Below, in pieces: positions 44,417-52,669 of a stretch of DNA of 61,165 nt. The position numbers and the translations under genes were made by a program. Positions within the stretch are counted from its first letter, which is position 1, and every line of letters begins with the position of its first letter. Under the pieces are notes generated by a model. It had not been told where the DNA came from, searched no databases, and saw only the letters and a program-made list of their open reading frames with translations. The DNA is from an uncultured Thermoguttaceae bacterium (lineage in GTDB: Bacteria; Planctomycetota; Planctomycetia; Pirellulales; Thermoguttaceae): the NCBI GenBank assembly GCA_938042245.1, contig CALIRO010000046.1, positions 1-61,165 on the forward strand. Reading direction: 5' to 3'.

Positions 44417-44440
44417 ACCTGGGTAACACCGTCCACCTAC

Positions 44441-44563
44441 CGCCGTCTGCCTAGACGGCGCGGTGGTAACGCCGTCTGTTAGACGGCGCCCGCCTCAGTC
44501 TGACAGACTAAGTTACATCACGCGGTAACGCCGTCCACGTAACGCCGTCTGTTAGACGGCGTT
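44441..44563. repeat. Cluster of CTGTTAGAC-core hairpins
   Basis: Four hairpins lie in 120 bp: CGCCGTCTGCCTAGACGGCG (44441-44460), GCCGTCTGTTAGACGGC (44471-44487), AGTCTGACAGACT (44497-44509) and AACGCCGTCTGTTAGACGGC plus GTT (44541-44563). They share the core TCTGnnAGA. Related hairpins occur near 1739, 14080 and 38806. Confidence 0.75.
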
Positions 44564-44648
44564 GAAGGCTCGCGTATTTTCCCCAAGGGTAATGTTTCCC
44601 GTTGGATGGAAGTCTTCTTGATTTCCTTTAGCCGAAAAGGAACATATT

Positions 44649-45554
44649 ATGGAACAAAAAGACACTGCGCACGAATATGGCCGACGTGGTTTCCTGAAAG
44701 CCTTGGGCGGTTTGGGATTGGCTGGGACCGTGGGGGTCGGGTGGTCTGGTTCTGTAGGCCATGCTGCTGAGTTGGCCTCTGGGGCTGAAAGTGCTTCCGC
44801 CCCCAAAGGTGCCGGCAAAGTCAAGTTCCATCTGGGCATGGCGTCGTACACGCTGCGGAAATTTTCTACCGACCAGGCCATTGCTATGACCAAGCGGCTG
44901 GGTCTGGAGTGGATCTGCTTCAAATCATTCCACCTGCCGTTGGAGGCCAAACCAGAAGAGATCGCTGCTACGGTGGAGAAGGTCAAAAAGGCGGGTCTTC
45001 GGCTTTATAGCGGCGGAGTGATCAGCATGGGCAAAGCGGAGCAGGTGCAGCAGGCCTTTGCCTACGCCCAGGCAGCGGGGATGCAAATGATCATCGGCTC
45101 GCCCCATCCCGATCTGCTGCCGCTAGTAGAGGAGCAGGTGAAAAAGACCGGCATTGGCTTGGCCATCCACAACCACGGACCAGGCGATAAATGGTGGCCC
45201 CTGCCTCAGACCGCCTATGAAAAGATCCAGAATCTCGATCGGCGGATCGGCCTGTGCATTGACATCGGCCATACAGTTCGGTACGGGGCCGATTTGATCA
45301 AAAGCGTGGAGGAAACCGCCGACCGGCTCTTGGACATGCATGTCAAAGATATTACCGAGGCCACGCCCAAAGGCACTACCTGCCCCGCTGGCCGGGGCGT
45401 GCTGGATCTACCTGCCTTGTTCCGGAAACTGATTGAGATCGGCTACTCCGGCGTCTGCTCCTTGGAATACGAGTCCGAGGGAGACGATCCGCTGCCCGGC
45501 TCGGCGGAGTCGATCGGCTATTTCCGCGGCATTCTGGCTGTGCTCAGCCGCTAA
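44649..45554 (+). CDS. Sugar phosphate isomerase/epimerase family TIM-barrel protein, Tat-exported
   Basis: A 301-residue xylose-isomerase-like TIM barrel, related to sugar isomerases, epimerases and dehydratases that use a divalent metal. The signal YGRRGFLKALGGLGLAGTV is of the twin-arginine type. Candidate metal ligands are in IAIHNHGPG, CIDIGHTVRYG, DMHVKDI and CSLEYE. The ATG follows GGAACA at fair spacing. It precedes a HAD phosphatase and a PfkB kinase on the same strand, and follows three Tat-type oxidoreductases. This suggests sugar conversion outside the cytoplasm followed by uptake and phosphorylation, although the exact sugar cannot be named. Confidence 0.9.
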   Translation: MEQKDTAHEYGRRGFLKALGGLGLAGTVGVGWSGSVGHAAELASGAESASAPKGAGKVKFHLGMASYTLRKFSTDQAIAMTKRLGLEWICFKSFHLPLEAKPEEIAATVEKVKKAGLRLYSGGVISMGKAEQVQQAFAYAQAAGMQMIIGSPHPDLLPLVEEQVKKTGIGLAIHNHGPGDKWWPLPQTAYEKIQNLDRRIGLCIDIGHTVRYGADLIKSVEETADRLLDMHVKDITEATPKGTTCPAGRGVLDLPALFRKLIEIGYSGVCSLEYESEGDDPLPGSAESIGYFRGILAVLSR

Positions 45555-45657
45555 CTCCTCTCTCCGGGAGAAGCGGTTTTCGTGTATGAAAGGGCGTCTG
45601 TGTTTGGCATCCGGACTCCCCAACAGGATGGTAGCTGATCAGGTTATCTGAAAATCT

Positions 45658-46533
45658 ATGCACGAAGAGGATTATCGGCCGGTTGTTACGGAAATACCGC
45701 CGACGGAGTTTCTGCCCGGCACGTCGATTGAGATTGTCCGCCCGGTGCGCCTTCCGACGCCGCCGGAGCATGTGCTTTTTGATTTCGACGGCACGCTCAG
45801 CCTGATCCGGGAAGGATGGGTCGATGTAATGGTGCCGATGATGGTCGAAGTGCTGCAACAGACCGGCACCGAAGAAACGCCCGAGCAGTTGGAACGGCTC
45901 TGTCGGGAGTTTGTAACCTATCTGACCGGAAAACAGACGATCTATCAGATGATTCGGCTTGCGGAGGAGGTGCAGCGCCGCGGAGGCAAGCCGGAAGATC
46001 CGCTTGTTTACAAACATCGGTATTTAGAACGGCTCCATCAGCGGATTGCTGGCCGACGGGAAGGCCTGCGCACCGGCCGAATCCAGCCGGAACAGATGCT
46101 AGTGCCCGGTGCCTTGGAGCTTTTGGAGGCCCTTCGTGGACTAGGGGTACATATGTATCTTGCCAGCGGCACCGATCAACCCTGTGTGTGGGAAGAAGCC
46201 CAACTGCTCGGCCTGGACCGATACTTCGGCCAGCATATCTACGGCGCTTTGGACAACTACACCGCATTTTCCAAAGCGATGGTCATCGAACAGATACTGA
46301 AAGAAAACCAAGTCCCTGGCCATCGACTCCTAGGATTCGGCGACGGCTATGTGGAAATCGCCAATGTGAAAAGCGTAGGCGGGACGGCCGTAGCCGTGGC
46401 CAGCGACGAAGCCGGCCGATCCGGAAAACCCGATCCCTGGAAACGCCAACGCCTCATCGGCGCCGGCGCCGATCTGGTCATCCCCGATTACCGCCATTGG
46501 AAACCCCTGCTAGAGTACCTGTGGAGACAGTAA
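45658..46533 (+). CDS. HAD-superfamily phosphatase-like protein
   Basis: A 291-residue haloacid dehalogenase-type hydrolase. Motif I is FDFDGTLS with the nucleophile D42 and general acid D44. Motif II is in YLASGT, and the acidic motif is GFGDGYVEI with a conserved Asp. A helical cap domain lies between. The usual reaction is hydrolysis of a sugar or small-molecule phosphate. No signal peptide is present, so it acts in the cytoplasm. The start codon has only a weak ribosome binding site. It precedes a PfkB-type kinase by 255 bp, and the gap holds a large RNA-like fold. Confidence 0.87.
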   Translation: MHEEDYRPVVTEIPPTEFLPGTSIEIVRPVRLPTPPEHVLFDFDGTLSLIREGWVDVMVPMMVEVLQQTGTEETPEQLERLCREFVTYLTGKQTIYQMIRLAEEVQRRGGKPEDPLVYKHRYLERLHQRIAGRREGLRTGRIQPEQMLVPGALELLEALRGLGVHMYLASGTDQPCVWEEAQLLGLDRYFGQHIYGALDNYTAFSKAMVIEQILKENQVPGHRLLGFGDGYVEIANVKSVGGTAVAVASDEAGRSGKPDPWKRQRLIGAGADLVIPDYRHWKPLLEYLWRQ

Positions 46534-46570
46534 TCTGCCGGAGAACTTCTTCGGCCCCGGAGACCGATTC

Positions 46571-46633
46571 TGCTTTTCGCTGGCAGGAGGACCTCCTCGG
46601 CCACTGCCGCGCAAGCGGCAGGCCAGAAAAGCA
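46571..46633. repeat. Three-way-junction hairpin structure
   Basis: An outer stem pairs TGCTTTTCGCTGGC (46571-46584) with GCCAGAAAAGCA (46622-46633). Inside it sit two hairpins: AGGAGG/CCTCCT (46585-46597) and CTGCCGC/GCGGCAG with a GCAA loop (46604-46621). It lies between the HAD and PfkB genes and could be a repeat-derived structure or an mRNA 3' element. Confidence 0.55.
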
Positions 46634-46788
46634 AAACGGTTAAACAGCCTGGAGCTCCGCTTTCCCGGGGATGACATTAAGCCTCCCTTGGGTGGCCACG
46701 GATACAAATCCTTGTGTGGGCAGGGATAATAAGAAGCAGATCGCTTTTGATCGAGGGATCCTGAAAATCCACAGGTAGGTTTTAGGCA

Positions 46789-47859
46789 ATGGGGCTCGAG
46801 ATGGAGATTCTCAAAAAGTTTCCTTCGGATCGGTTGGCGGAGTTGATTGAGCGGTTTGCGAAAATTCGGATTGCCGTGCTGGGGGATTTCTTTCTGGACA
46901 AATATCTGGAGGTAGATCCCCGGCTGGCCGAAAGGAGTTTGGAGACCGGCAAGATTGCCCATCAGGTGGTGCGAGTCCGGCACAGTCCGGGAGCGGCGGG
47001 GACGATTGTTTCCAATTTGGCTGCTCTGGGGGCAGGTGCGCTTCATGCTATTGGTTTCACCGGCGACGACGGCGAAGGCTATGAGCTGCGCCAGGGGTTA
47101 ACCGCCCTACGATGTTCAACAGAACATCTGATCTGCGCCCCAGATCGCAAAACGCCCACGTATCTTAAGCCTAGAGATATTACCGATCCGAGCCTGGCTG
47201 GTGAACATAACCGATATGATACAAAAAATCGTACACCTACCCCGGACTGGCTTCAGCAACGGTTTTTAGCTGGTCTCGATACCTTGTTGCCCGAACTGGA
47301 TGCGGTGATCGTGCAGGATCAGGTGGAGGAAGAGGACTGCGGTGTAGTAACAGGCCGGGTAGTGTTGGCTTTGGCCGAACGGGCCCGCCAATATCCCAAC
47401 GTGATCTTCTGGGCGGATAGCCGACGCCGCATCCGCCGGTTCCGCTGTGTCATCATTAAACCGAACCAGTTTGAAGCGGTCGGTTGGGAGGCGGCGCCGC
47501 CGGATGCCCAAGTGCCCCTGGAGCAGCTGGCGGAAGCGGTTGGGCAGCTTCGACAGGAAATCGGCGCTGCGATCTGCACGACCTGCGGCAGCCGAGGGAT
47601 GCTGGTCAGCGATCCGGAGTTGACCTGGGTACCGGCGGTGCGGGTGGAAGGGCCGATTGATCCGACTGGCGCCGGCGATAGTGCTACCGCGGGGGCGGTG
47701 CTGGCGCTAGCTGCCGGGGCCAGTTTGCCGGAGGCGGCTCTGGTGGGCAATTTGGTAGCGTCGATCACCATTCAACAATTGGCCACTACCGGCGTAGCCC
47801 AACCGGACCAACTGCCACCCCGCCTTGCCCTCTGGCAAAGCCAACAGTCTGGAGGGTAG
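46789..47859 (+). CDS. PfkB-family carbohydrate kinase (RfaE-like)
   Basis: A 356-residue ribokinase-type sugar kinase. The C-terminal PfkB motif DPTGAGDSATAGAVLALAAG holds the catalytic Asp and anion hole near residues 289-308. The N-terminal AVLGDFFLDKYLEVDPR and SPGAAGTIVSNLAALG are the sugar-binding parts and look like the kinase half of heptose kinases (RfaE/HldE). VIIKPNQFEAVGW is the typical mid-domain strand. It phosphorylates an unknown sugar or sugar phosphate. The ATG at 46789 has an in-frame ATG four codons later; neither has a strong ribosome binding site. It ends the plus-strand sugar stretch and is convergent with the next gene. Confidence 0.9.
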   Translation: MGLEMEILKKFPSDRLAELIERFAKIRIAVLGDFFLDKYLEVDPRLAERSLETGKIAHQVVRVRHSPGAAGTIVSNLAALGAGALHAIGFTGDDGEGYELRQGLTALRCSTEHLICAPDRKTPTYLKPRDITDPSLAGEHNRYDTKNRTPTPDWLQQRFLAGLDTLLPELDAVIVQDQVEEEDCGVVTGRVVLALAERARQYPNVIFWADSRRRIRRFRCVIIKPNQFEAVGWEAAPPDAQVPLEQLAEAVGQLRQEIGAAICTTCGSRGMLVSDPELTWVPAVRVEGPIDPTGAGDSATAGAVLALAAGASLPEAALVGNLVASITIQQLATTGVAQPDQLPPRLALWQSQQSGG

Positions 47860-48078
47860 AAAAGGGCGGGAGGATAGAAGAGGGAAACTGGGGTGTGGGT
47901 GGTAACCAGGGCAGATGGCCAAACCCAAAGGGCAGCGAGGGCGGCCATTTTGGAGCTGCACCCGTTAAGCAGCAGGTCTTCCGGGGAGAAGCAGGGGGGA
48001 AGCAGGGGAGGGCCATGAAAGGCCGATAGCCGATACGCCATATCCACTACGCGCTCTGCGCCTCCGGCTGCCGGGCCG

Positions 48079-49044
48079 TTAGAGGTTCACCACATTTTGC
48101 GGCCTGCCGTCTAGGAAGGCCCGGATATTGTCGGCGGCTGCCTGGAGGAGGCGTTGTCGGGCTGCTTTGGTTGCCCAGGCCTGATGCGGCGTGATGTAAC
48201 AATTCCGGGCCGATAGAAGCGGATGTTCGGCTGGTGGCGGCTCCACCGAAAGCACATCCAGCCCGGCGCCGGCAATTTGTCCGGTATTGAGGGCCTCGGC
48301 CAGAGCCGCCTCATCAATCAGCCCGCCCCGGGAAGTATTGATCAAAAAGGCAGTCGGCTTCATTAGGGCCAAACGCTCGGCATTCACGAGCCGCTCGTTC
48401 TCCGCCGTCAGCGGGCAATGCAGACTGACCACATCGCTTCGGCGAAACACATCCTCTAGCTCTGCCCATTGGACTTCGGCTGACAAGTTGTTTTTCACAT
48501 CGGGGTTGATATCATAGGCCAACACCTGCATCTGGAAGGCCAAGGCGATGCGGGCCACGGCTTGACCAATCCGGCCGAAACCGATAATGCCCATGGTCAA
48601 GCCGGCTAGATCCACCAGAGGCCAATCCCAATAGCAAAAATCTTCCGAAGCACTCCATCGGCCAGCCCGGACCCCCTGCGCATGTTCGGCCGTGTGGTGG
48701 GTCAGGTTCAATAGATGGGCGAAGACCGCCTGGGCCACACTCTGCGTGGCATAAGTGGGAACATTAGTCACCGGAATGCCCCGCTGCCGCGCCGCCTCAA
48801 TGTTGACAATATTATACCCTGTAGCCAATACCCCGATATACCGCAGCCGATGCAATTGCTCAATGGCCGAGCGAGAAACAATGGCTTTATTGGTAAGGAG
48901 GATTTCTGCCTGGGCGGCCCGCTCGACCACCTGCTCCGGAGGGGTCCGGTCATAGACGACCAGTTCGCCCAATTGCTGGATCGGCTCCCAGCTTAAATCG
49001 CCTGGGTTTAACGTATAACCGTCCAGGACAACAATTTTCATCAT
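48079..49044 (-). CDS. D-isomer specific 2-hydroxyacid dehydrogenase (hydroxypyruvate reductase-like)
   Basis: A 321-residue NAD(P)-dependent dehydrogenase of 2-hydroxyacids, nearest in look to glycerate dehydrogenase/hydroxypyruvate reductase. The cofactor loop GIIGFGRIGQAVA lies near residues 150-162. The catalytic Arg is in INTSRGGLIDEAAL, the Glu in DVLSVEPP and the His in ITPHQAWAT. LATGYNIVNIEAA is a family hallmark. The ATG at 49044, or the next codon, follows AGGAGTCG. It is encoded in the same orientation as serA, 400 bp downstream, with repeats between them. It might work with SerA and the phosphoglycolate phosphatase-like enzyme in C2/C3 acid metabolism. Confidence 0.92.
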   Translation of the reverse strand: MMKIVVLDGYTLNPGDLSWEPIQQLGELVVYDRTPPEQVVERAAQAEILLTNKAIVSRSAIEQLHRLRYIGVLATGYNIVNIEAARQRGIPVTNVPTYATQSVAQAVFAHLLNLTHHTAEHAQGVRAGRWSASEDFCYWDWPLVDLAGLTMGIIGFGRIGQAVARIALAFQMQVLAYDINPDVKNNLSAEVQWAELEDVFRRSDVVSLHCPLTAENERLVNAERLALMKPTAFLINTSRGGLIDEAALAEALNTGQIAGAGLDVLSVEPPPAEHPLLSARNCYITPHQAWATKAARQRLLQAAADNIRAFLDGRPQNVVNL

Positions 49045-49063
49045 TTCGACTCCTCTTGGTTTT

Positions 49064-49215
49064 AGGAACACGTCCGCCGAATGAAGCACTCCCCAGGAAA
49101 GCCCTCTGTTGTCCTTCTCGCGAAAGCGGGAATCCAGAGAGCAGAAATCCGGTGAAAAACGGGACTGCTGGTTTCCCAGAAATGACCGGTTGCATCATCC
49201 GGGTGAAATGTTACC
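49064..49215 (+). repeat. MITE-like element, copy 3 (152 bp)
   Basis: The left end AGGAACACGTCCGCCGAATG and the right end CATCCGGGTGAAATGTTACC are imperfect inverted repeats related to those of 3949-4113 and 37630-37793. Inside, TTCTCGCGAAAGCGGGAA is a REP-like hairpin, and GAGAGCAGAAATCCG..GAAAAACGGGA aligns with copy 2. Confidence 0.7.
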
Positions 49216-49272
49216 AGAAATGGAACGATGTTAGCTTTGGGGAACTGCCGCTTGCACTGCAACCAAACGGAG

Positions 49273-49333
49273 GCCCCCTCACCTGGCCAACCTACCGGTT
49301 GGCCGGCCTCTCCCCCAGTAGGCAGAGGCGATG
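49273..49333. repeat. GGCCAACC-stem hairpin repeat, copy 2
   Basis: TGGCCAACC and GGTTGGCCG form the stem, followed by CCTCTCCCCCAGTAGGCAGAGG. It is nearly identical to 42062-42120, and in both places a MITE-type end lies just upstream. Confidence 0.7.
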
Positions 49334-49443
49334 AACAAGGGAGGGTCCGAGGGCCATGCACTATCCCTTACGCGGAGATAACCCGCTCAGTGCTTGCCGA
49401 GCAGAAGCGGAGGATTGCTTCCTTCGGAGGAACCGTTCGAATA

Positions 49444-51069
49444 CTACCCCCCTAGCCAGGAGGGCATTTGATCGGCCGGTGGAAGTTTGACGATCCAAGC
49501 GCGAGAGACGGTATCGAGGGTTAATAGTTCGGCCATGGCCTCGGCCGGTGGGGGGCTGTCCAAGGCGAGGATACCGATGGCCCAACCGCCCGGCTTTTTG
49601 GTGCTTCGGCCTACGGACATCTGAGCGATATTGACTTGATGTCGGCCGAAGATGGTGCCCACCCGCCCGATCACGCCGGGCATATCCCGATGTTCAAAGA
49701 TCATCAAGATTCCTTCCAGGACGGCTTCGACGCGGCAGGCGCCTTTCTGCACCAGCCGCGGCTGGTCCGCCCCAAACAAAATCCCCGCAGCCAGTGAGGT
49801 CTTCGCTTCGCTCTGGACCTCCGCGGTAATCAGGGAACTGAATTCGCCCGGCTCATCGCTCCGCTCTTCGGTAAGTTGAATACCGCGTTCCCGCAGAAAA
49901 ACCGGAGCGCTGACCAGGTTGACGTCTTCCAGATAGCAACTCAGCAGTCCGGCAGCGAACGCCGCCGACAACAGCCGGGTATCCTTCTTGGCTACTTCGC
50001 CTTTATAGCGAAGGATACATTTGTTCGGAGGACAATGATCCACCTGTGCCAGGAGCAACCCCAACCGATATGCCAAATTCAAGTAGCCCCGAAGAGTCTG
50101 AAGCGTTTTGGCATCCAAAGGGGCCATATTGACCGATTGGCGGATCGTGCCGGTGGTAAAAAAATCCAACAGCAGTTGGACCGCTTCGACAGCCACATTG
50201 GCTTGGGCTTCTTCGGTGCTAGCGCCTAGATGGGGCGTACAGACGACGTTGGGCATTTCAAATAGCGGGCTGGCGGTACAGGGTTCGGTGGTATAAACAT
50301 CTAAAGCCACCCCGCCGATTTGGCCACTGCGAAGTCCCTCGATCAAGGCCTCTTCATTGTAAATGCCCCCGCGAGCACAATTGATCAGCCGAACACCTCT
50401 TTTCATCATCTTGATTTCCTCCCGGCCGATCAGATTCCGTGTCTCGTCGGTAAGCGGGGTGTGGACTGTAAGAAAGTCCACTTCCGGAAGGAGTTCCTTC
50501 ATAGACGAACAACTGGTTACCCCCAGTTCGGCAGCCCGCTGAGGCGAAACAAACGGATCATAGGCCAAAATACGCATCTCAAACGCTTTGGCCCGCTGAG
50601 CCACAGCTTGGCCCACCCGGCCCAGACCAATAATCCCCAACGTCTTGCCAGCCAACTGGGTCCCGATGAACGATTTCCGATCCCATTTGCCCTGCTTAAG
50701 GCTTTCAAAAGCCGGCACAATCTTCCGCGCCAGAGCCAACATCAAGGCAATAGTATGCTCGGCCGTGGAAATCGTATTGCCGCCCGGCGTGTTCATCACC
50801 ACAATGCCTTGCCGGGTGGCCGCCTCCGTGTCGATGTTGTCGGTGCCCACGCCAGCCCGGGCAATTGCCTTCAGCCGACGGTTGCCTTCCAAAACCTCGG
50901 CAGTGATTTTCACGCCACTTCGGCAAATAGCCCCGTCAAATTGCATCAACGCCTCTCGCAACTGGGCCCCTTTCAGGCCGGCGCACACTTCATACTCCAC
51001 ATTGCCGGCTGCGTCCAAAAGCGCTAGCCCCTCCGGCGAAAGATCATCGAGCACAATAATCCGCGGCAT
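49444..51069 (-). CDS. serA: D-3-phosphoglycerate dehydrogenase
   Basis: SerA oxidises 3-phosphoglycerate to 3-phosphohydroxypyruvate, the first step of serine synthesis. The 541-residue length and domain order fit the long (type 1) form: substrate and NAD domains, an intervening ASB domain, and a C-terminal ACT domain (residues about 465-541, IFEHRDMPGVIGRVGTIF). The NAD loop is GIIGLGRVGQAVA, the catalytic Arg is in LINCARGGIYNEEAL and the His in CTPHLGAST. The ACT domain may allow feedback by serine. The ATG at 51069 follows AGGATGG; a 13-residue upstream extension to 51108 is open but unlikely. A TATAAT on the minus strand at 51242-51237 is a plausible -10. Confidence 0.95.
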   Translation of the reverse strand: MPRIIVLDDLSPEGLALLDAAGNVEYEVCAGLKGAQLREALMQFDGAICRSGVKITAEVLEGNRRLKAIARAGVGTDNIDTEAATRQGIVVMNTPGGNTISTAEHTIALMLALARKIVPAFESLKQGKWDRKSFIGTQLAGKTLGIIGLGRVGQAVAQRAKAFEMRILAYDPFVSPQRAAELGVTSCSSMKELLPEVDFLTVHTPLTDETRNLIGREEIKMMKRGVRLINCARGGIYNEEALIEGLRSGQIGGVALDVYTTEPCTASPLFEMPNVVCTPHLGASTEEAQANVAVEAVQLLLDFFTTGTIRQSVNMAPLDAKTLQTLRGYLNLAYRLGLLLAQVDHCPPNKCILRYKGEVAKKDTRLLSAAFAAGLLSCYLEDVNLVSAPVFLRERGIQLTEERSDEPGEFSSLITAEVQSEAKTSLAAGILFGADQPRLVQKGACRVEAVLEGILMIFEHRDMPGVIGRVGTIFGRHQVNIAQMSVGRSTKKPGGWAIGILALDSPPPAEAMAELLTLDTVSRAWIVKLPPADQMPSWLGG

Positions 51070-51308
51070 AGCAAACCATCCTGATCCCCAAGAAAAAAAG
51101 CTACCCAATCCCTATCCAAAAAACCACATCCCCCTCGGCATCGTTGCCTACCTGTTGTCCGGAAATCGTTCCGCCTGGATAAATCCTCATGCAAACTCAA
51201 GCCATGGTATGCTTGGTATTTTTCCGTAAAAGGGTTATTATATCGCCTCTTTGGGTCCTGGAACAGGAACTTTGAGCAAAACTACCATATCCCCATTTTT
51301 ATGTATAA

Positions 51309-52385
51309 TTATCCCCCCTTTTTGTTGGCATCACTCAGAAGTTTCGTCAACGTTTTGGAAAGTTCTTCTGGTTTTTCAAAGATTTTCCACAATGCCGGGT
51401 CGAGCTTAGCGAAGGCCTTTTGGTATCGAGGGCTATCTGGGGATTCGGGTGTAACCCTCCGGATGTAGATTCCTACCACCTGTTGGGGGTATTGGCGGGC
51501 CAGTTCGCCGTAAACTTCCGGGTCTTGTTGGCCGGAGTCTCCAATCAGGATAAACCGCCGGTGGGGAAAGTGTTTGAGAATTTGGGTAATTTGGGTAATT
51601 TTGAAGTCTTTGGGTCCCGAAAACATCTCGACCAACGCCCCCGGATCAAACCGAACATGGTGGAGGTGAAAGGTACCCGGCGGGAACCCCTCCTTTTGGC
51701 GGAACTCTTCCAGCGGGACAAACAGTTGCCAGGGACTGGCCGATACATAATGCACCACCAGACCGGCCTCGGCCGCCTGCCGATACACGGCAGCCATCCC
51801 CTCGACCGGCCGAAATGGACGCACCAAGCTGTTCAAGAGCATCTGCCAGCTGTCGAGCATCTGGGTGTGCTTGATCGTATCATCGATGTCGGAAATGATC
51901 GAGAGTCCTTTCGGCCTGATCAGTTGGAGTCGGCCTTCAAATGTCCGGTTATCCCCGGGGGGCAAGAGGGCCGTATATCGGATCCATCCTCCTGCGCCAG
52001 AGGCTAATCGGCAGACCTCAGCAGCCGAAATCCGCACCCAAGAGCGAAAATATCCATCTGGCCCGGAAAGGCCTGCCGAAACCGTTCGCTGGCCAAACCG
52101 AATTCGAATCTCCTTGCCCTGCTGCCGATCGGCCAAAAACTCCTGAAGGCGCTCCGCAAGAATCTGCGCCTCCGGGCTACCGATTGGGACATCCAGACAG
52201 CGGCCCACCAGGGCAATCACCCCTGCCCGCCACAGGCAGTGTGTTTCCCGCTTGTAAATCACCCCATGGATATAGCCTTCCCAGGCGCCCGTGGTGGGGT
52301 CTTGATACGCATAACTGGGATAAAAGACCACGGTCTGATCCGACCGAATCTGGGCAGCCAGACATAGAATCCCTACCAGCCACAT
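51309..52385 (-). CDS. App1-type (DUF2183) phosphatase-domain protein
   Basis: A 358-residue protein with the App1 catalytic domain, known from the yeast phosphatidate phosphatase App1. The catalytic DxDxT motif is SDIDDTIKHTQM with D166, D168 and T170. HYVSASPWQLF and LIGDSGQQDPEVYG are later HAD-type motifs. The N-terminus MWLVGILCLAAQIRSD looks like a short signal peptide, so the protein may be exported. That is unusual for a family best known from the cytoplasm. Residues about 20-150 form a beta-rich N-terminal domain. The ATG follows GGAAGGAAAG. Substrate in bacteria is unknown. It is on the same strand as serA, 240 bp upstream of it. Confidence 0.86.
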   Translation of the reverse strand: MWLVGILCLAAQIRSDQTVVFYPSYAYQDPTTGAWEGYIHGVIYKRETHCLWRAGVIALVGRCLDVPIGSPEAQILAERLQEFLADRQQGKEIRIRFGQRTVSAGLSGPDGYFRSWVRISAAEVCRLASGAGGWIRYTALLPPGDNRTFEGRLQLIRPKGLSIISDIDDTIKHTQMLDSWQMLLNSLVRPFRPVEGMAAVYRQAAEAGLVVHYVSASPWQLFVPLEEFRQKEGFPPGTFHLHHVRFDPGALVEMFSGPKDFKITQITQILKHFPHRRFILIGDSGQQDPEVYGELARQYPQQVVGIYIRRVTPESPDSPRYQKAFAKLDPALWKIFEKPEELSKTLTKLLSDANKKGG

Positions 52386-52572
52386 GATCTACTTTCCTTC
52401 CGGTAAAAAGGTATCTCCCGGGGAGATCTGACCTGATTTGCTCCAGGTGGGTAGCCTTTGCCCACTCGGTTAGGAAGACCGGGTTTGGGAAGCCCCTGAA
52501 AGGGCATATCATCGATCGGAAACCAGCCGTCGGCCCCTCGGCTTTTGGTTCTGCAACCTCTGGAAACTAGAG

Positions 52573-52578
52573 TATAAT
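52573..52578 (+). promoter_or_regulatory. Possible -10 box of the DUF2520 gene
   Basis: TATAAT at 52573-52578 lies 92 bp before the ATG at 52670. The -35 region is not clear. Confidence 0.35.
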
Positions 52579-52669
52579 CGATCTAAGCAGGATTTTCCTG
52601 GAGGAACTGGAGGGGCAACCTGGGTGGCGGGGATTGTGGTCGGCTTCGTTTCCAGAAGGTGAAATCCTA

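Larger units (their letters stand above)
49045..49443. other. Intergenic region with two repeats
   Basis: 399 bp between serA and the 2-hydroxyacid dehydrogenase gene. It is largely filled by a MITE-like element (49064-49215) and a GGCCAACC hairpin unit (49273-49333). No gene is seen. Confidence 0.55.

Noticed and set aside
44441..44563. Possible CRISPR array
   Set aside because: The repeated units are hairpins at irregular spacing without distinct spacers, and no cas gene is nearby.
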